The notes beneath the pieces were generated by a model. It searched no databases. It was given only the letters and a program-made list of their open reading frames with translations, and was not told where the DNA came from. DNA of 64,000 nt from Stenopsyche tienmushanensis (taxonomy: Eukaryota > Arthropoda > Insecta > Trichoptera > Stenopsychidae). Position numbers and translations under genes: made by a program. The stretch lies in contig WACJ01000111.1 in the NCBI GenBank assembly GCA_008973525.1, positions 868,001 through 932,000 on the forward strand. The letters are read 5' to 3'. The first letter of the stretch is position 1. The number at the start of each line of letters is the position of its first letter. Below are positions 48,577 through 61,600 of the stretch, piece by piece.

Positions 48577-49524
48577 AATTGAGTCAATTTTAAATAATTA
48601 TAAACTTAAATGCTATATTTGCTTATCTGCCACTTATCATCTGTAAAAACCCATTTATCTGTCAGGATCGACACAGCGTGTATGAAGCTTGTATATAAAG
48701 CTTGTATCATTCACATATCATTATTAGTCGATACATTTAGGTTAACGATCTATACGATCGTATGATGTACATTCAAACTTCTTTTTGTGCGACTTTTTTT
48801 GTGCGATTTCGAAGTTATGCGGTTTTTAAGTATTTTTTTTTATGAAGAGTATGTATCGAGATATTTTGGATAAAATAAGTAATAAATCACTAACTGAAAT
48901 TTGGAAAAAAATTATAATTTGAGACTGTGTAAATCATATTGCATCTGCTATCGCTGAATTACGACCACGTTCTTTATTCTAGTTAAGTAAATTAGTATTT
49001 CTCTAGTGGATGTTTGACATTTGAGATCCCAGATGTCATATATCCTTAAATTTTTACCAATGATGCAAGACGTCCTTTAAATGTCACCAAAAATGTTATT
49101 TCTTAAATATTTTATTATTTTCTTGTTTTTATTTATTAACCTTTTTTATGCGATTTTGGATATATTTTATATAGCTGATTCAAAGTTATGCGGTTTTAAA
49201 ATCCACGGAACGCATTTTCACTTTTTCTATGTAAGCATATATTTTTTGTGCGATTTCTTTTAGTGCGAAATTCCGCTGAACGCATCTACCGCACAAAAAA
49301 AGGTTTAAGTGTACGCAACATACTCTCTCCGTCTCTGTCTCCCAATCACAAACTCTGACCTGCAAAATAGTCTCTCCGGCTCTATTTCTCTCCAAATTCA
49401 ACATGCAAGACACTCTCCGTCTCTTTCTGTTTCCGAGCTCAATGTTTAAAAGTGTTCTTTCTTTCTTTCTAAAAGTCACTGGAATTCTGACACAACATTG
49501 TGTCTTACCTCATTGAGGGGTTAA
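48577..49524 (-). mobile_element. piggyBac-like TTAA MITE, interrupted by a pogo-like MITE
   Basis: Read on the minus strand the element starts TTAACCCCTCAATGAGGTAA (TTAA at 49521-49524) and runs through the AGAGACGGAGAG blocks and the GATCGTATAGATCGTTAACC segment seen in its relatives at 51590, 55610 and 62872. The other end (about 48577, TTGAGTCAATTTTAAAT) has lost a clear TTAA. A pogo-like MITE sits at 48770-49311. No coding capacity. Confidence 0.75.
48770..49311. mobile_element. Pogo-like TGTGCG MITE, copy 3, 542 bp
   Basis: Left end CATTCAAACTTCTTTTTGTG; right end (complement) CACTTAAACCTTTTTTTGTG. TA lies at 48768-48769 and 49312-49313. The host sequence across the insertion, GATGTACGCAA, is intact in the relative at 55610-55977, so the TA target is proved by an empty site. 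It lacks the inner segment of copies 1 and 2. Confidence 0.9.
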
Positions 49525-51589
49525 TATATGTTCTCAAAATATATGAACTCTTTCTACAATAGTTCACGCAATTTTAGAGGAACATGTGAACTAATATTTC
49601 CTTTGTGAAAATCTATATAATTCTTAAGGCAATAAACAGATTAAAACTTATTTTTCTCAGTATGTTCACTAAGACTCATTGCATAGATATACCAGAATAT
49701 ACTAGTGGCTTTCAAACTGTGGCTCGAGTACAAGGGCGATGAACCCAATATTATGAAAACAGAAATAATATTAGTATCCTTATGTGGATCATAAAATAGA
49801 TGTTTCAGGATCAATCATAAAATTCAGAACTAAAAATTAGCACAGGAAGAATTTGCCACTCACACGTGTAATATTGGAATCAAGTAATATCAAAATTTGT
49901 CAGTAAATTACTAGCTACGTTATAACATCACTAAAAATGACTATGATTATAAACATGCATATTTTTATTATAAATATAGTATTAATTTAGTGCCAATACG
50001 TTGCATACGTATATCAATTCGTTTAGGATCTTTTTTAAGCTTAACCCTTCTAAAAATAATCCTCCGAGGGTTTCGCTATTATTTGACTTCAAATCAACGC
50101 CTCTTTAATCCATCGCACTAATAATCAAGGAATGAATTAAATCTATACACGCCCTTTATTTTAAATTAATTTTATTATAAATGCATTGATTATTATTGGT
50201 TTTATTCATATTTTTAAAGTAGATTTTAAATTATCTGGTTAGTTTATGAAATAAAATTTAAATTCAAAGCCAAAAAGCAAAAATACCGAGATCATTAGAA
50301 AATGTCAAGTCACGAATTCGAACAATAATCTCCACGATGCAATACCGATCTGCATATTTCCACTGGCTCAATTATCAACGGATCTGATCTGCTACAGCCG
50401 TAGATTAATTACATTTCCCATTCCCCGGGGATCTGAACCATGGGACGGAAGGGTTGAGCCCACCCCCTGCCACGGAGAGGTAAGAATCGTCAGACTTTAT
50501 CTGGATCAAATTCATTAAAATAATCAACGCCATCAGACAATCGTCGAGAGGGAGTCATAATGATTAAAATTAATGGATTCTTGATTAATTGTTAAACGGC
50601 AATCTTTTTGACTTAACTTTCGGCGACTATAACACTTCCATCGGATAATATGCTAATAATTACATCAGCAACTATCTACTAAGCACACTAATACCGGCTA
50701 AAGTGCACATTAATTATGGGCAAACTGGCGCTTGATTAAACAATTAAATATTGGTTTTGAGGGCAGACCGTATATCAAAATAAACAGTACCATCCGTGAT
50801 GTTTGACAAGAACCTGCGAGCTTCACATCTGACTTAACTATGCAGATTTCATGAATTTCAACACGTTGGTTGGCATCGCCCTTCGCATATGAGCAGAATT
50901 TCGTAAAAGCATATTTTTATGTCGAAAAATATACAATAAGAACGTGCTTTGGTACTTGAGGCACTATTGCACATTATGACTAATATTTTCAAGTCGTGAT
51001 TAATTTGCACTAATCGTGGTACAAATTATATGATAATTTAATAGATACCGTTGAAAGATATAATAATGTTGTTGTTAATTCTATTCGTATTTAAATGATG
51101 ATAAATGGATTTATACCGTACAAAAATATGCTAATTTTAACGTTAATTATCTATTCAACGTCAAGTTCCTATTCAATTAATAACATTTTCATTTTAATAC
51201 AGGATTTTTTACATTATGGATGAAATAGAAAATCATTTTATAGAGCGTACAACATATCATTTGATAAAAAATAATGCTTAATATTATAAATTATAAGTTA
51301 GGAGAACTGTCAAATAATTACAATTTTAAGACTTACCCTTAAAGTATCAATTTGTATCGAGACATGATTCAGGAAACATTTGTTTTTGGTTATTATTGTT
51401 GTTGGTAAAAAATCAACATTATTAATGAGAACCTTAAAAACATATCTAGATGGGAAGGTTCTATAAATTGGAAACAATGTAATGATATATTTATTGGAAT
51501 AAGATCCTCGTCAAACAATCAGGGCTTTGACAAATATACTTATTTTTCTATAGACGATAATTCAAGAGTATCTCCATTGTGTAGATACA
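49525..51589. other. Gene-free intergenic DNA
   Basis: A balanced island spans about 50290-50920, with a CCCCGGGG-type core at 50423. The rest is A/T-rich. No gene or repeat is recognised. Confidence 0.5.
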
Positions 51590-51993
51590 TTAACCCTTTA
51601 AAGAGGTAAGACACAATGTTGTGTCCGAATTCTAGTGATTCAGAAAGAACATTCTTACACGTTGAGCTCGCAGACAAACAGAGATGGAGAGTGTCTTGCA
51701 CGTTGAGTGAGAGAAACAGATACGGAGAGAGTATGTTGCGTATATCGTACGATTGTATAGATCGTTAAAAATTAACAAAAAATCGATTTCAAGTGTATTA
51801 TTTATGTTAACTTGAAAAAATTACCGAATATTGTTTGCTATCGACAGTGTTTATTTATTCATGTACAAGCTTCATACACGCTGCGATGGTTCTGACAGAT
51901 AAATGGATTTGTACAGATGATAAGTGGCGGATATGCAAATATAGCATCTAAATTTATGATGATTTAAAATTAGCTCACTGCTCAAATGGTTAA
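51590..51993 (+). mobile_element. piggyBac-like TTAA MITE (short type), 404 bp
   Basis: Starts TTAACCCTTTAAAGAGGTAA and ends (complement) TTAACCATTTGAGCAGTGAG, with TTAA at 51590-51593 and 51990-51993. It holds two AGA(G/T)(A/G)CGGAGAG-type blocks. The TTAA target with a CC.TTT end suggests piggyBac; there is no transposase. Confidence 0.8.
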
Positions 51994-52059
51994 ATAAACT
52001 AGGATTTCTGGTTCCCAAGAACGGTTGCTAATCGCTTTAGAGAGAAAAGAAGAACAATT

Positions 52060-52790
52060 TGTGTGGCTTTTTAAATCAGATTTAAAACTAGCCTATTTTT
52101 GCGACCAATTTTAATTTGTGATAATAAATGGGTCTTGTTAAACAATTTTAAATGAAAAAAACCAAGACTTTTTTGACCTCAATGATTTTTTCTGTGTGGT
52201 GAGATAACACCGAAATAATTCGTTTTAATTTGCTTGAAACTGATCAGATAACCACTTAGTTAATAAATTTGAATAAAACAAATACTTCAACAAGATAATA
52301 CTAGGCTTTATTCCGCAAATTTATGACAAGGAAATATGAGCTTGATTTAGATATTTACACCGTCCACCTTATCCACTGGATATTACAGCCTCTGATTACT
52401 ATTTGTGTAAATTCTTAGAACGGAGGTTCTTAAACTAATTTAGTTCGTGGATCCCCTATTGAGAATTTTTTTTTTTTCGCGGACCTCTTCTTCAACAATT
52501 TTTTTTTGTGGACCCTATCTCAACCCTTTATCCCATCTCAACATTTTATATCGTTCTTAAGACGTAATTTTCAGACAAATCATCTCTTGGTCAAAATCGG
52601 GTAAAATAGATCTCTTTATAATGTTTTCGATATTTAAATCTACAAAAATATTTTGTTCAAGTATAGATAGTTTTATTAAAAATATATTCGCGGACTCCGG
52701 TTTAAGAATCGCTGTCTTAGAATACACAGTAAGAACTAAAGATGATTTTAATGTTTGTAAGATATAATATTATAATAGTATGAAGACGCA
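52060..52790 (+). pseudogene. Mariner transposase relic split by a hAT MITE
   Basis: Fragments in shifting frames: ICDNKWVLLNNFK (first catalytic Asp at 52120), then a CVWWD-like block, then PPYPLDITASDYYL with the third catalytic Asp at 52394, then KFLE. The hAT MITE at 52421 interrupts just after this. Beyond it, KFLEYTVRTKDDFN continues in the sense expected of mariner. Many stops; terminal repeats not recognised. Confidence 0.55.
52421..52714. mobile_element. hAT (Buster-type) MITE, 294 bp
   Basis: Perfect 8-bp duplication TCTTAGAA at 52413-52420 and 52715-52722. Left end CGGAGGTTCTTAAACTAATT, right end (complement) CAGCGATTCTTAAACCGGAG. Its target was a mariner relic. Confidence 0.93.
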
Positions 52791-52797
52791 TTTAAAT

Positions 52798-53078
52798 CAG
52801 CGTTTCTTAAACTTAAGTAGTTCGCGGACCCCTTCTTGAGCAAAATGATTTTCGCGGACCCCCTTTGACCAAATTTTTTTTTATGGACCCCATCCCAATA
52901 TTTTGCATTGTTCTTGAGACTTAATTTTTCAAATAAACAAGCATTTCTTGGTTAAATATAGTTTGAAATAGGACTTTTTTAATGTTTTTTATAAATAATT
53001 CCAATAAAATATCGGGTTCAAGTATAGATAAAAGCTTTTTTTATATTTTCGCATACTCCAGCACTTTAAGATTCGGTG
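52798..53078. mobile_element. hAT (Buster-type) MITE, 281 bp
   Basis: Left end CAGCGTTTCTTAAACTTAAG; right end (complement) CACCGAATCTTAAAGTGCTG. Flanks ATTTAAAT (52790-52797) and CTCTAAAT (53079-53086) match at 6 of 8. Only 83 bp separate it from the previous MITE. Confidence 0.85.
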
Positions 53079-53086
53079 CTCTAAAT

Positions 53087-55112
53087 AATTTAAAAATTTG
53101 GTAATTTTCCAGCCACAATTAGCTTTTTCTGAAATACTTAACTAAAAACAGTTTAAACCTGTTTTAATGATAGTATTGATCTGTTATCAGAAATCAATCT
53201 CGTTTTTTTGATATATTATATAGCCGTAGTGCTAATTTATAAAATTAAATCATAGCTGAAATAAATATCGATTGAAATGTATCAATTTCCTATACTTAAT
53301 ACAATATTCAAACGCTCAATTTCATACTATCTTAAAATTTGCATAGCAAACAGTTCGAAGAGTACCAGGTGCCGTGCTGATTGCATCTCTGTTCAATTAC
53401 AACGAACCAGGTGTTAACTCCGTGGCGACCGTTTGTAGGCTACCTGTTGACATTCACCTAATCAAGAGTAGCTATTTATCAACTATCACTTCAACTATCC
53501 GAGTCTGCAGTCATAAAACCACTTCGATTGTCAAAATACTGATATGTATTTTTTCCTCCTGCATATGCAAATCGAGCATCAACCGACCGCTGCGGAATTA
53601 TACGTATTCAGATTCATTTGGTATTCTCAAAGGATTATTTGATATCCGAATTATGGAGAGCAAACCGACATCAGGGATAATATGTTGATACAAAGTCATC
53701 AGATATTCGTGTTTGTTTGCATTTGACACGGTAAACGTTTACCCTCAGGTGAATGTATAATTTTGTACCTGTTGGTATTATGCTGGAAGTTTCTTATGTT
53801 TGTATACGAAAAAAATGGGCGATGTTATTATAGGGCAATTCATTATAGCCGAGGCAACCGGGAATAATTGTATGAGCGATCCTTTTTGAGTAGAAAAAAT
53901 GCATGCAAAAAAAGGTTGTGTCACATGGATGCCCTTTGCTATGCAAATTTGCACGTCATACAGAACGCCACTTGTTTTTTATGACGTAAAGAGTCATTCG
54001 TATACACATCACTTTATCATGTAAATTAATTTAAAAAGGTAAATTGCGTGTCTCATTGGCAATCTAAATAAAGGACCATAATTTGAATGCATTAAAACTG
54101 TGATGCTGCAAATATTCCCACGCGTTTCATCCCGGTTTGCATTTAAATTGCATTTTTTTTTTTCAAATTTGTTTAACCGTCACCATTTTGCTTGAGACCG
54201 CAGCCATCTTGCATTAAGATGGCCGCCTAACGACACCTCATAACGAAATAATGCGCGACCATTAGAAAGTGATCAATTACCAATTCCGCCGAATTTATTC
54301 ATGAGTGTCCTCTCAAATGAGATTACGCATCATTTTCTAGACGTCCTTTTTCTATGCGCGAAGGATATTTTTCCCCCGGAACGATAAATAAAAGTGAACA
54401 TTGATTGATGACCGCCCAGTGACCGTTCCCGGGTCTTTATCAATTCCCTAATCGACAATAAACCTCACTCTGCTCCGCGGAAAACATATTCTACTTCCTA
54501 TGTCACTTCGATTGTAGGAAGTATGATATATCGACGAAAAATGTAATATTTCGACCTTTTGTTGCGTGCTTGACTCCCATAAGAGACTTTTTAAAATTCG
54601 ATCGTATAGCAGGACATCGTTTAGGTCAAATAACGTAAGTAATGAACTTCTGCAGACAATATCATGGCATGGTCGTAAATTCACTTTAACCAAAGAATCG
54701 ACACACATTTATCACGATACGATCAAATAAGCACTTATCAATGTACTTGTTCTGTATTCAATAATATTCTGAAGTGGAGTGGGAAAAAAGTTGATCTATA
54801 AAATTAGCAAAAATTTAATAAACACCAAAATGGCTGATGACACAACATATGTACCATCGCCTGAACACGGCCGAGTAGTATGTATATTATCCAATGAAAC
54901 AGACCCTGTACCATTTACATCCTAAATGGTGTTAATGACAACGATTTTCCTTCGTATCGTCTAGTTTACGTATTCATTTCTAACAAAAAATGGTATATAT
55001 CAAAAAAAGTGTTCGACATAGGACCCACCCGAATAAAATCGATGTCGAATCAGACTCGACATAGAACCGCAAAGAGTTAAATAACAGATTGTATTTGAAT
55101 TTATTTAAACCA
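53087..55112. other. Gene-free intergenic DNA
   Basis: A nearly continuous balanced stretch runs from about 53340 to 54720. The frame 53374-53688 has no start, domain or splice context that I trust. A GCCATCTT dyad lies at 54203-54223. No gene is supported. Confidence 0.5.
54203..54223. promoter_or_regulatory. Inverted pair of Pho/YY1-like sites
   Basis: GCCATCTT (54203-54210) and AAGATGGC (54216-54223) face each other across 5 bp; GCCAT is the core bound by YY1 and fly Pho. The right arm extends to AAGATGGCCGCC, close to the full YY1 consensus. That it is a Polycomb element or promoter is inference. Confidence 0.4.
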
Positions 55113-55613
55113 TTAAACCTTTTGAGGAGTGAGCAAATATAAAATCGATGAAGTCGTTGATGCCATAATCGCTTTACAATTCAAAGTAGAGTCGATTGTA
55201 AATAAGCACTGTTGATAGCATACAAGAACACGTCATTTTTTACATAAACAATACACAAGAAATTGATTCATTTGCTCCTGCTTTAGAAGGAAATGATAAT
55301 TGGACAAAGACTCATTCAATAATCAGCGACGAACAGGAAGCAATTAAATAAATAAACATTGTGATAGCACATAATATTCGGTAATATCTATTCAAATAAC
55401 TTGAAATCGAAATCATTATTAGTCGATAAATTTGGACTAACGATCTACACAATCGTGCGATGTATACGAAGAAGCTCTCCGTCTCTGTCTCCCGAGCTGC
55501 GCTACGTTCTCACTCTGTCTCTGTCTGTCTCCAAGCTCAATGTACAAAAGTACTCTTTCTGAATAATGGAAAGGGGGTTCCAGGCCCTGGGATAGTACTT
55601 CTTTAGGGGTTAA
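55113..55613 (-). mobile_element. piggyBac-like TTAA MITE (long type)
   Basis: TTAA at 55113-55116 and 55610-55613. On the minus strand it starts TTAACCCCTAAAGAAGTACT and ends GCTCACTCCTCAAAAGG. Its sequence matches the 62346-62875 element along the length. Internal AGAGACGGAGAG blocks are shared with the short type. It shares its right TTAA with the next element. Confidence 0.82.
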
Positions 55614-55977
55614 TGAGCCAATTTTAAATCATTATAAACATAGATGTTATATTTGCATGTCCGTCACTTATCATCCGTACAAATCCACAACACCTTCGAT
55701 AGTACACAATATTCGGTGATTTCTTTGCGTAAATATAAACAATACACTTGAAATCGATTTATTATATCATTCATATATCATTACTAGTCGATAAATTTGG
55801 GTTAACGATCCATAAAATCATACGATGTACGCAAGATACTCTCTACGTTTCTGTTTCTCTCCAAACTCAACGTGCAAGACACTCTCCGTTTCTATTTTCG
55901 AGCTCAACATGTAAGAATGCTTTTTCTGAATCACTGGAACTCGGATACAACTCTGTCTTTCTTCTTTGAGGGGTTAA
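55610..55977 (-). mobile_element. piggyBac-like TTAA MITE (short type)
   Basis: TTAA at 55610-55613 and 55974-55977. The minus strand starts TTAACCCCTCAAAGAAGAAA. It carries the uninterrupted GATGTACGCAA, the site hit by the pogo-like MITE in the 48577 relative. It is immediately joined to the long-type element on its left. Confidence 0.82.
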
Positions 55978-57792
55978 TGAAGAATGCGTGAAAATATTGA
56001 TTACTTACCAGCAAATTTTGAAAATCAGACATACCAACTCAAGCGTCCGTACATATGAAGAAAAAATATCTTGTATGCATTAATAAAAAAAATATGTCGA
56101 TTTAGTTCTAAGGTAGTTCGCCCGTCATTCTACGGGGGTTCATGGAATGAGACGCACTAAAAACGTCTATTCGAATACGGCTCCAGATAAAACATCTCCA
56201 ATTTCAACACAAATGGAATCGCATGTGTAGGCACAAAAACATTTTCCAATCGATGTGTAGAACCAAAGCCTAATGGAGCGATCACGCGTGTGAAGAAGAT
56301 GTGATCGAATCCCGACCCTCGACGGTCAGTTTAAAAGCCTTCGCGAGTGTTATTTTCATCGCCCGGTCGGCGCAAGGGCGGAAATCACTGACATCAGGGG
56401 GTTAAAAAACATTTTGAAGTGTTTTTTAACAGTTCGCTACGTTAACTTTTTACAAACGGGGATGACTTGGCTATTTGTTAAATGCCGCACCCAAAGATTG
56501 AACTCGATCTGTACGGAAAATTTACAAGGGGAGTCCACTGTGTAATTTGATTTGGAGTGATCTAAAAGGTATCGGACATATTTAAGGGTCGCTAAATTTT
56601 GGAGGCGACCCCCTGAATAATCATGTTTAATCAACGATGTTTGGTGATTCTTAAGCAAAAAAAAAAAACAACGTTATTGTTCTTGTAGATGAATAAAGGA
56701 GATGGTGAAAAATGCCATGATTAATGTGAGGAAAACGTGATCTTTTGACCGTTCACTATCTAGTCGACTTAACTCCCCACAGTTTACTCCAGAGGGTCGT
56801 AACTTATTTTCTACAAATTCACTTTATCGGTCTACCCGTCCAAATGGTTGTTTGACCCGTGTCCAACAACAAATTGTGCGATCCTCATCTGCTGCAAGAA
56901 AAAAAGGAATGATTTATCTCATTCGATTAGTTGTTTACGAGGAACGATGGGCGAAAAAGAAGGCTCGTCCTGGGGGACAATATTTTTTAAAGATAAAAAA
57001 GAACAAGACACTGCTAAATTATTACATCGCTGATAAACACTTCCTTTAGAAATATATTTCAGATCATTTTTTTTTTTTTGCAATCAAAGTCTTAATATAT
57101 TATTTTTAATGATATTAAAAATAAATTTAAAAAAACTAAATCAAAGATATAAATGAAGCAAATTCGGCACGTAATCCATTAGTGATAGAGAGATCCCTAT
57201 GGTGAACGATACCAGGACATCATAAAGACAAAGCTTTTGATGTCACCAAACGACAAACGAACATAGCTCTATATTGCAAACGAAACAGGAATATTCAACC
57301 TTTCATTTTGATATCATTTTCTAAATACAATATTGATTGTGAAAATATACTTTGCAGAAATACTTTAATATTTCATAGTACTTTTCCCAATTCCATTATA
57401 AGATAAATCCAAAATTCCGTTAGGGCATTAGTTAGAGTCAACCTAATCAGCTGCATTGCTCTGTTTTTTTTTTTTAATAAAATATTGACCACTGTGTCCC
57501 TTTGTCCTCAACGAGTGAACCATCTGTCTATGGCCTTAAATTAAGGTCACATTTTATTAATGATGTGCTAATCCGTATACTTGTTTGAAAATATTGATTT
57601 ATTTTCGTGATTTGGTTCACTCAGTACCTAAGCTGGAGGCGCTATTTAATATTTGAGATAAGCAAAATTGTGCTTTTCCATATGGTCTATATTATTTGAC
57701 ATTGATCCAGCAAAGGATTGACTTATAGTTTTCTTAAAAATTGAAATTGACCCCATCAAATTTGATCAAGAATTTCTAATAAGTCCGTTTGT
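55978..57792. other. Gene-free intergenic DNA
   Basis: Balanced islands lie at about 56110-56400 and 56700-57000. Two overlapping frames at 56848-57049 lack domains. No gene is supported. Confidence 0.5.
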
Positions 57793-58601
57793 TTAATATA
57801 AAAAATAAATTGAAGGCGAAAGAATTTTATTTATTTAAGAAAAGATAAAATTACAATTAAGAAAATAGATAAATAAAACACTAAAAAAATCAAATATTAT
57901 TTTGAAAAATGCCCGAAGTAACATTAAAGCATCGATTTTTTGGTCATTTAGTCTGGATCTGATTTTGGTAGCCAAGCAACCTGCTGCTGAAAATGCACGC
58001 TCAGCCTCCAAACTCGTTGGAAGTATCGTCATCATATATTTGAATGCTAGTCCGAGTTGATGATCGCGTGAGCCCCCATTTTCGAATAATATATTTAAAT
58101 GATAAAATTCTTTTCTACTGAGACACGGACTAAAACTTGCAAAATTCCCGATTTCCCGACAAATTATTTATTTCCGTCGCTGCAGATGAATACTTATATA
58201 CTATAATACTTTGATGTGATTCGTAATTGTATTACAGAGGAATACAAAAATTCTGAACCCCGTATCAATTATATTTCATATCGATATTCCCATTATTAGA
58301 GTCGAGGTGTAGTAAATACATCACCGGAAGGGAGAGGTTAATATAACAATTGGAAAACATATATATACTGTATATATGTATACATAGATTAGACAGTTAC
58401 TGCCCCTAGGTGTCGCCTAAGCTCACCAATTAGTAGTTACATCACTGTTTATAAGCGTCCAGATTTGATCGAGGCGTCCAGGTGAGGTGTACGACTTCTG
58501 TTATATAAAAATTTCAATCCCTTTTATTCAGGATTACGCTTACTAATCTCGGGATTCATGAGCACCTAAAACTGTTTGAGATCCCAGGATTCGATTCCCT
58601 A
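57793..58601 (-). mobile_element. hAT transposon relic, copy 2
   Basis: Aligns with 34591-35799 without the palindrome block. The right terminus on the minus strand reads TAGGGAATCGAATCCTGGGA. Most of the transposase is missing. Confidence 0.75.
57835..58035 (-). pseudogene. hAT transposase dimerisation-domain fragment
   Basis: The frame reads ILPTSLEAERAFSAAGCLAT then KIRSRLNDQKIDALMLLRAF, a clear hAT C-terminal dimerisation domain. It is better preserved than the copy at 34689. The upstream catalytic core is absent. Confidence 0.85.
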
Positions 58602-61600
58602 CACATATATATCATGATATACATCAGTATGTATACTTTTTTACAAAATTATAATAATTTTTTTCTACTTAATCTTTGATTTATTCGCTCATTTTATTTA
58701 TATTTAGTTTATTCATGAATATTTAAATAGATTTTTTTCCGCTAGTTTTAAAAGGAAATCGCCGGCCCCTAGCGTAATTTTTGATAATTTGATGCGGCCA
58801 CGATAGTGTTAATAGCTCATCATTTATTTATCCACGAAAATGTGGTTTTATAATCTCGAAACATTATTCGTTTTAGAAACTTTGACAGATTACTGACTTT
58901 TCACGCTTATAGCGAGTATCGTAAACATCTTGATTAACGGATAAAAAATAATTAAAACGCATAAAAAATAGAAGAATAAGCATTATTCTCTAAGTAATAA
59001 TGTATGGAATAAAGACTACTAACGAATTTGGAAAATTGGAATTATTATTATTTTTGATCGATCGTTTCAATTTAGGCTTATATATTTGATTAATTCTCAA
59101 TTTTATAAAAAGCAATGTAAAACAACTACAAAAAATATCTTAAATACTACATACGTCCATGAATGGACATTGTACGTTAAGAAGAAGAAGGATATAAAAT
59201 TTGATCGCAATATTAAGATTATAACGAGCATATAGATCGCATTTGGCTCGTTATAAGCGAGTGTGCTTATATCGTACAATATAAATTAATATGAGTGAAA
59301 AGCTTTTCATAATTTTCGCTTGAATATCCCTGCATTATTTGATGACGAGTAACTACACTTGTCCATCTTCAAACATTCAGATGATTCGGTCTATCCGTTT
59401 GTTTTACAACCACCATTATCGATGCTCGCTCCTGGCAAAGCAGACTCAATTGAGCCCATTCCCGCAAAATCCAGGGACGGTTGCGTATCAGAAATATTAT
59501 TAATGTATCATATAATGACGAAAATAAAATGATAACATGCTACTTGTTTGTTCCAAATTGCCTGAAATAGAATATATTTTTGCATTGGGTTCAATCAAGC
59601 AATGAATCGCGAACAAATCTGTAACTCAATCCTCAGAACGACCTCATCTCGGGAAACCATACGCGCACGAGTCGCCCTTGCGAAAGATAAAAGAGAGGGT
59701 GGTGCTCATGATGGACGTGTCTAAGTGGATAGGAAGACTTCTCTATCAAATAAAATATCACGTCCATTCTTGCTGCGAGGAGGAGTGTGGTATACAACAA
59801 CAAACGCCGCGAAGGGGATCGAACATAAAGATGATCCCAAATTCTTAGCACTTGTTCATAAAACGCAGAGGGGTGGACAACATGAAAGAACCTTTGGGGG
59901 GAACGGACAGCAATTTTCTTAAAAAACGCATAATAGAAATAATAAGTCATGTTCTCGTTTCGAGTACTTGGCAATTTTTTTGCGAGTCCAAAAAAAGATT
60001 TTATTATTTCGGATTGCAGTGCTTTATCGGTTCAGTATTTTAAAAAGAGCATAAATGTGTATTTTTGCGAGTTCTTTGGCCCATAACGGATGTGTTCATT
60101 TAGCCGATTCCTTTCACCGACTCCGACTTATTAATCATCCCTCTTCCGCATCCACCCCGTGCCCGAATGCTCCCTTTAAATTCGCGAAATGGGGTGAAAA
60201 TTCTACCGATTGCTTTTTTCTTTTCCTGCATGCTAAATAAATGTGGGCAAATGAGCACTTTGAAAGTTATTACGGACAAATTTGCGACTGAATCTGAAAG
60301 AAAAATTGTATTGTTCTTGATATCAATTGTATCCAATTCAATATTAAAAATCATCTCAGATAATTGAAAGTCTTACTTTCAAATTAATATTTAAGGGTGT
60401 TAATTTATGATAGTTTTGACCAGTTTTTGCGTATTAATATTTGGTGTTTATCCATGTCACTGTTGGCTTTTCTATATATGTATAATATGTTAAGACCGAA
60501 TGTATGTCTGTCTGTTGATTCTAGACTTAATTTACATAAATACATTTAAGAACCTCTTCCTCCTATCCTTGACATTTCCACCCCTTTCCCAGATATCAAA
60601 TATTTTACATTGAATATAATCAGTACCAAATGTTGCTTAGTTGTATTCTTATAAATTTGTGGATCTGGATCATTAATCGAATATAAAAATACAAAATTAC
60701 ATGAAAGATAATAATTAAATTCATATATATTATGGGGATGCATAACGGTTTAACATATTTTTATTGACTTCTTGCTATTTAAAGTTGTATGTAATGGGTT
60801 AACATATTGCTTTGGATAAGCTTAAATTAATTTTAATTATTTAAAAAAAATCTTTCAGCACAACTGTGACTAAAAAACGACCCTCAGCATCAACAGCATT
60901 GGTAATGTCGGTCACTTAATCCTCCGTTGACATTTCCTCCTAGGCCGAGGGCCATATTGCTTTCGCGCAACCCACTCACCCTTTTTTAGTTCGCTTAAAA
61001 AATGAAAGCCTGACCGGCAACACGGCAGACTGCCCACCAGGATGGCCATCGGCCATTAATTCAATTACGGGCCATTGTTTTTCTTTGCCATGCCTCATCT
61101 AGCCAGAAAAAAACAACCCGGGACGAGTTAATCTTCATCCTTCCAGATATTTATAGGGATTAGCATCGCAACTTACGGAAATGATGTCCATCAATCTATT
61201 TCATTGCACAATAGATGAATCGAGTAGGACATGTGTCCTATCTGATTATGGTGCGAATCTACTGTATTCAATCAGCACCAGTGTATCGAAAGTTGGTACT
61301 CAATCATTTGACTAAATGCTATAATACAGGAAGCGGTTGACTTCCCCCCGTTCTTATTTTAATGCGATTCCTTTATAACTAATCCAGGATAGACAATATT
61401 TACACAATAATTCAATATTATTTCATATGAAGAAATGCACACATTTTTTCCTTGGGATGTTTCAATTTGTTCCAGAGGACCATTTGCCGATAAACAATGT
61501 AAATAGTCATAATCAATCAAGTAGTCAGTAGTCCTTTTGTGGTACACCCTGCACCGGAGCGAAAGGAAATGAAACGAAACAGGAAACGGTTTAGCGATGG

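Noticed and set aside
53374..53688. 104-codon plus-strand frame
   Set aside because: Low-complexity Ser/Ile/Thr-rich translation with no recognisable motif; lies in a balanced island where stops are fewer.
59633..60367. Overlapping frames on both strands
   Set aside because: Open on both strands at once, which points to low stop density and not to genes.
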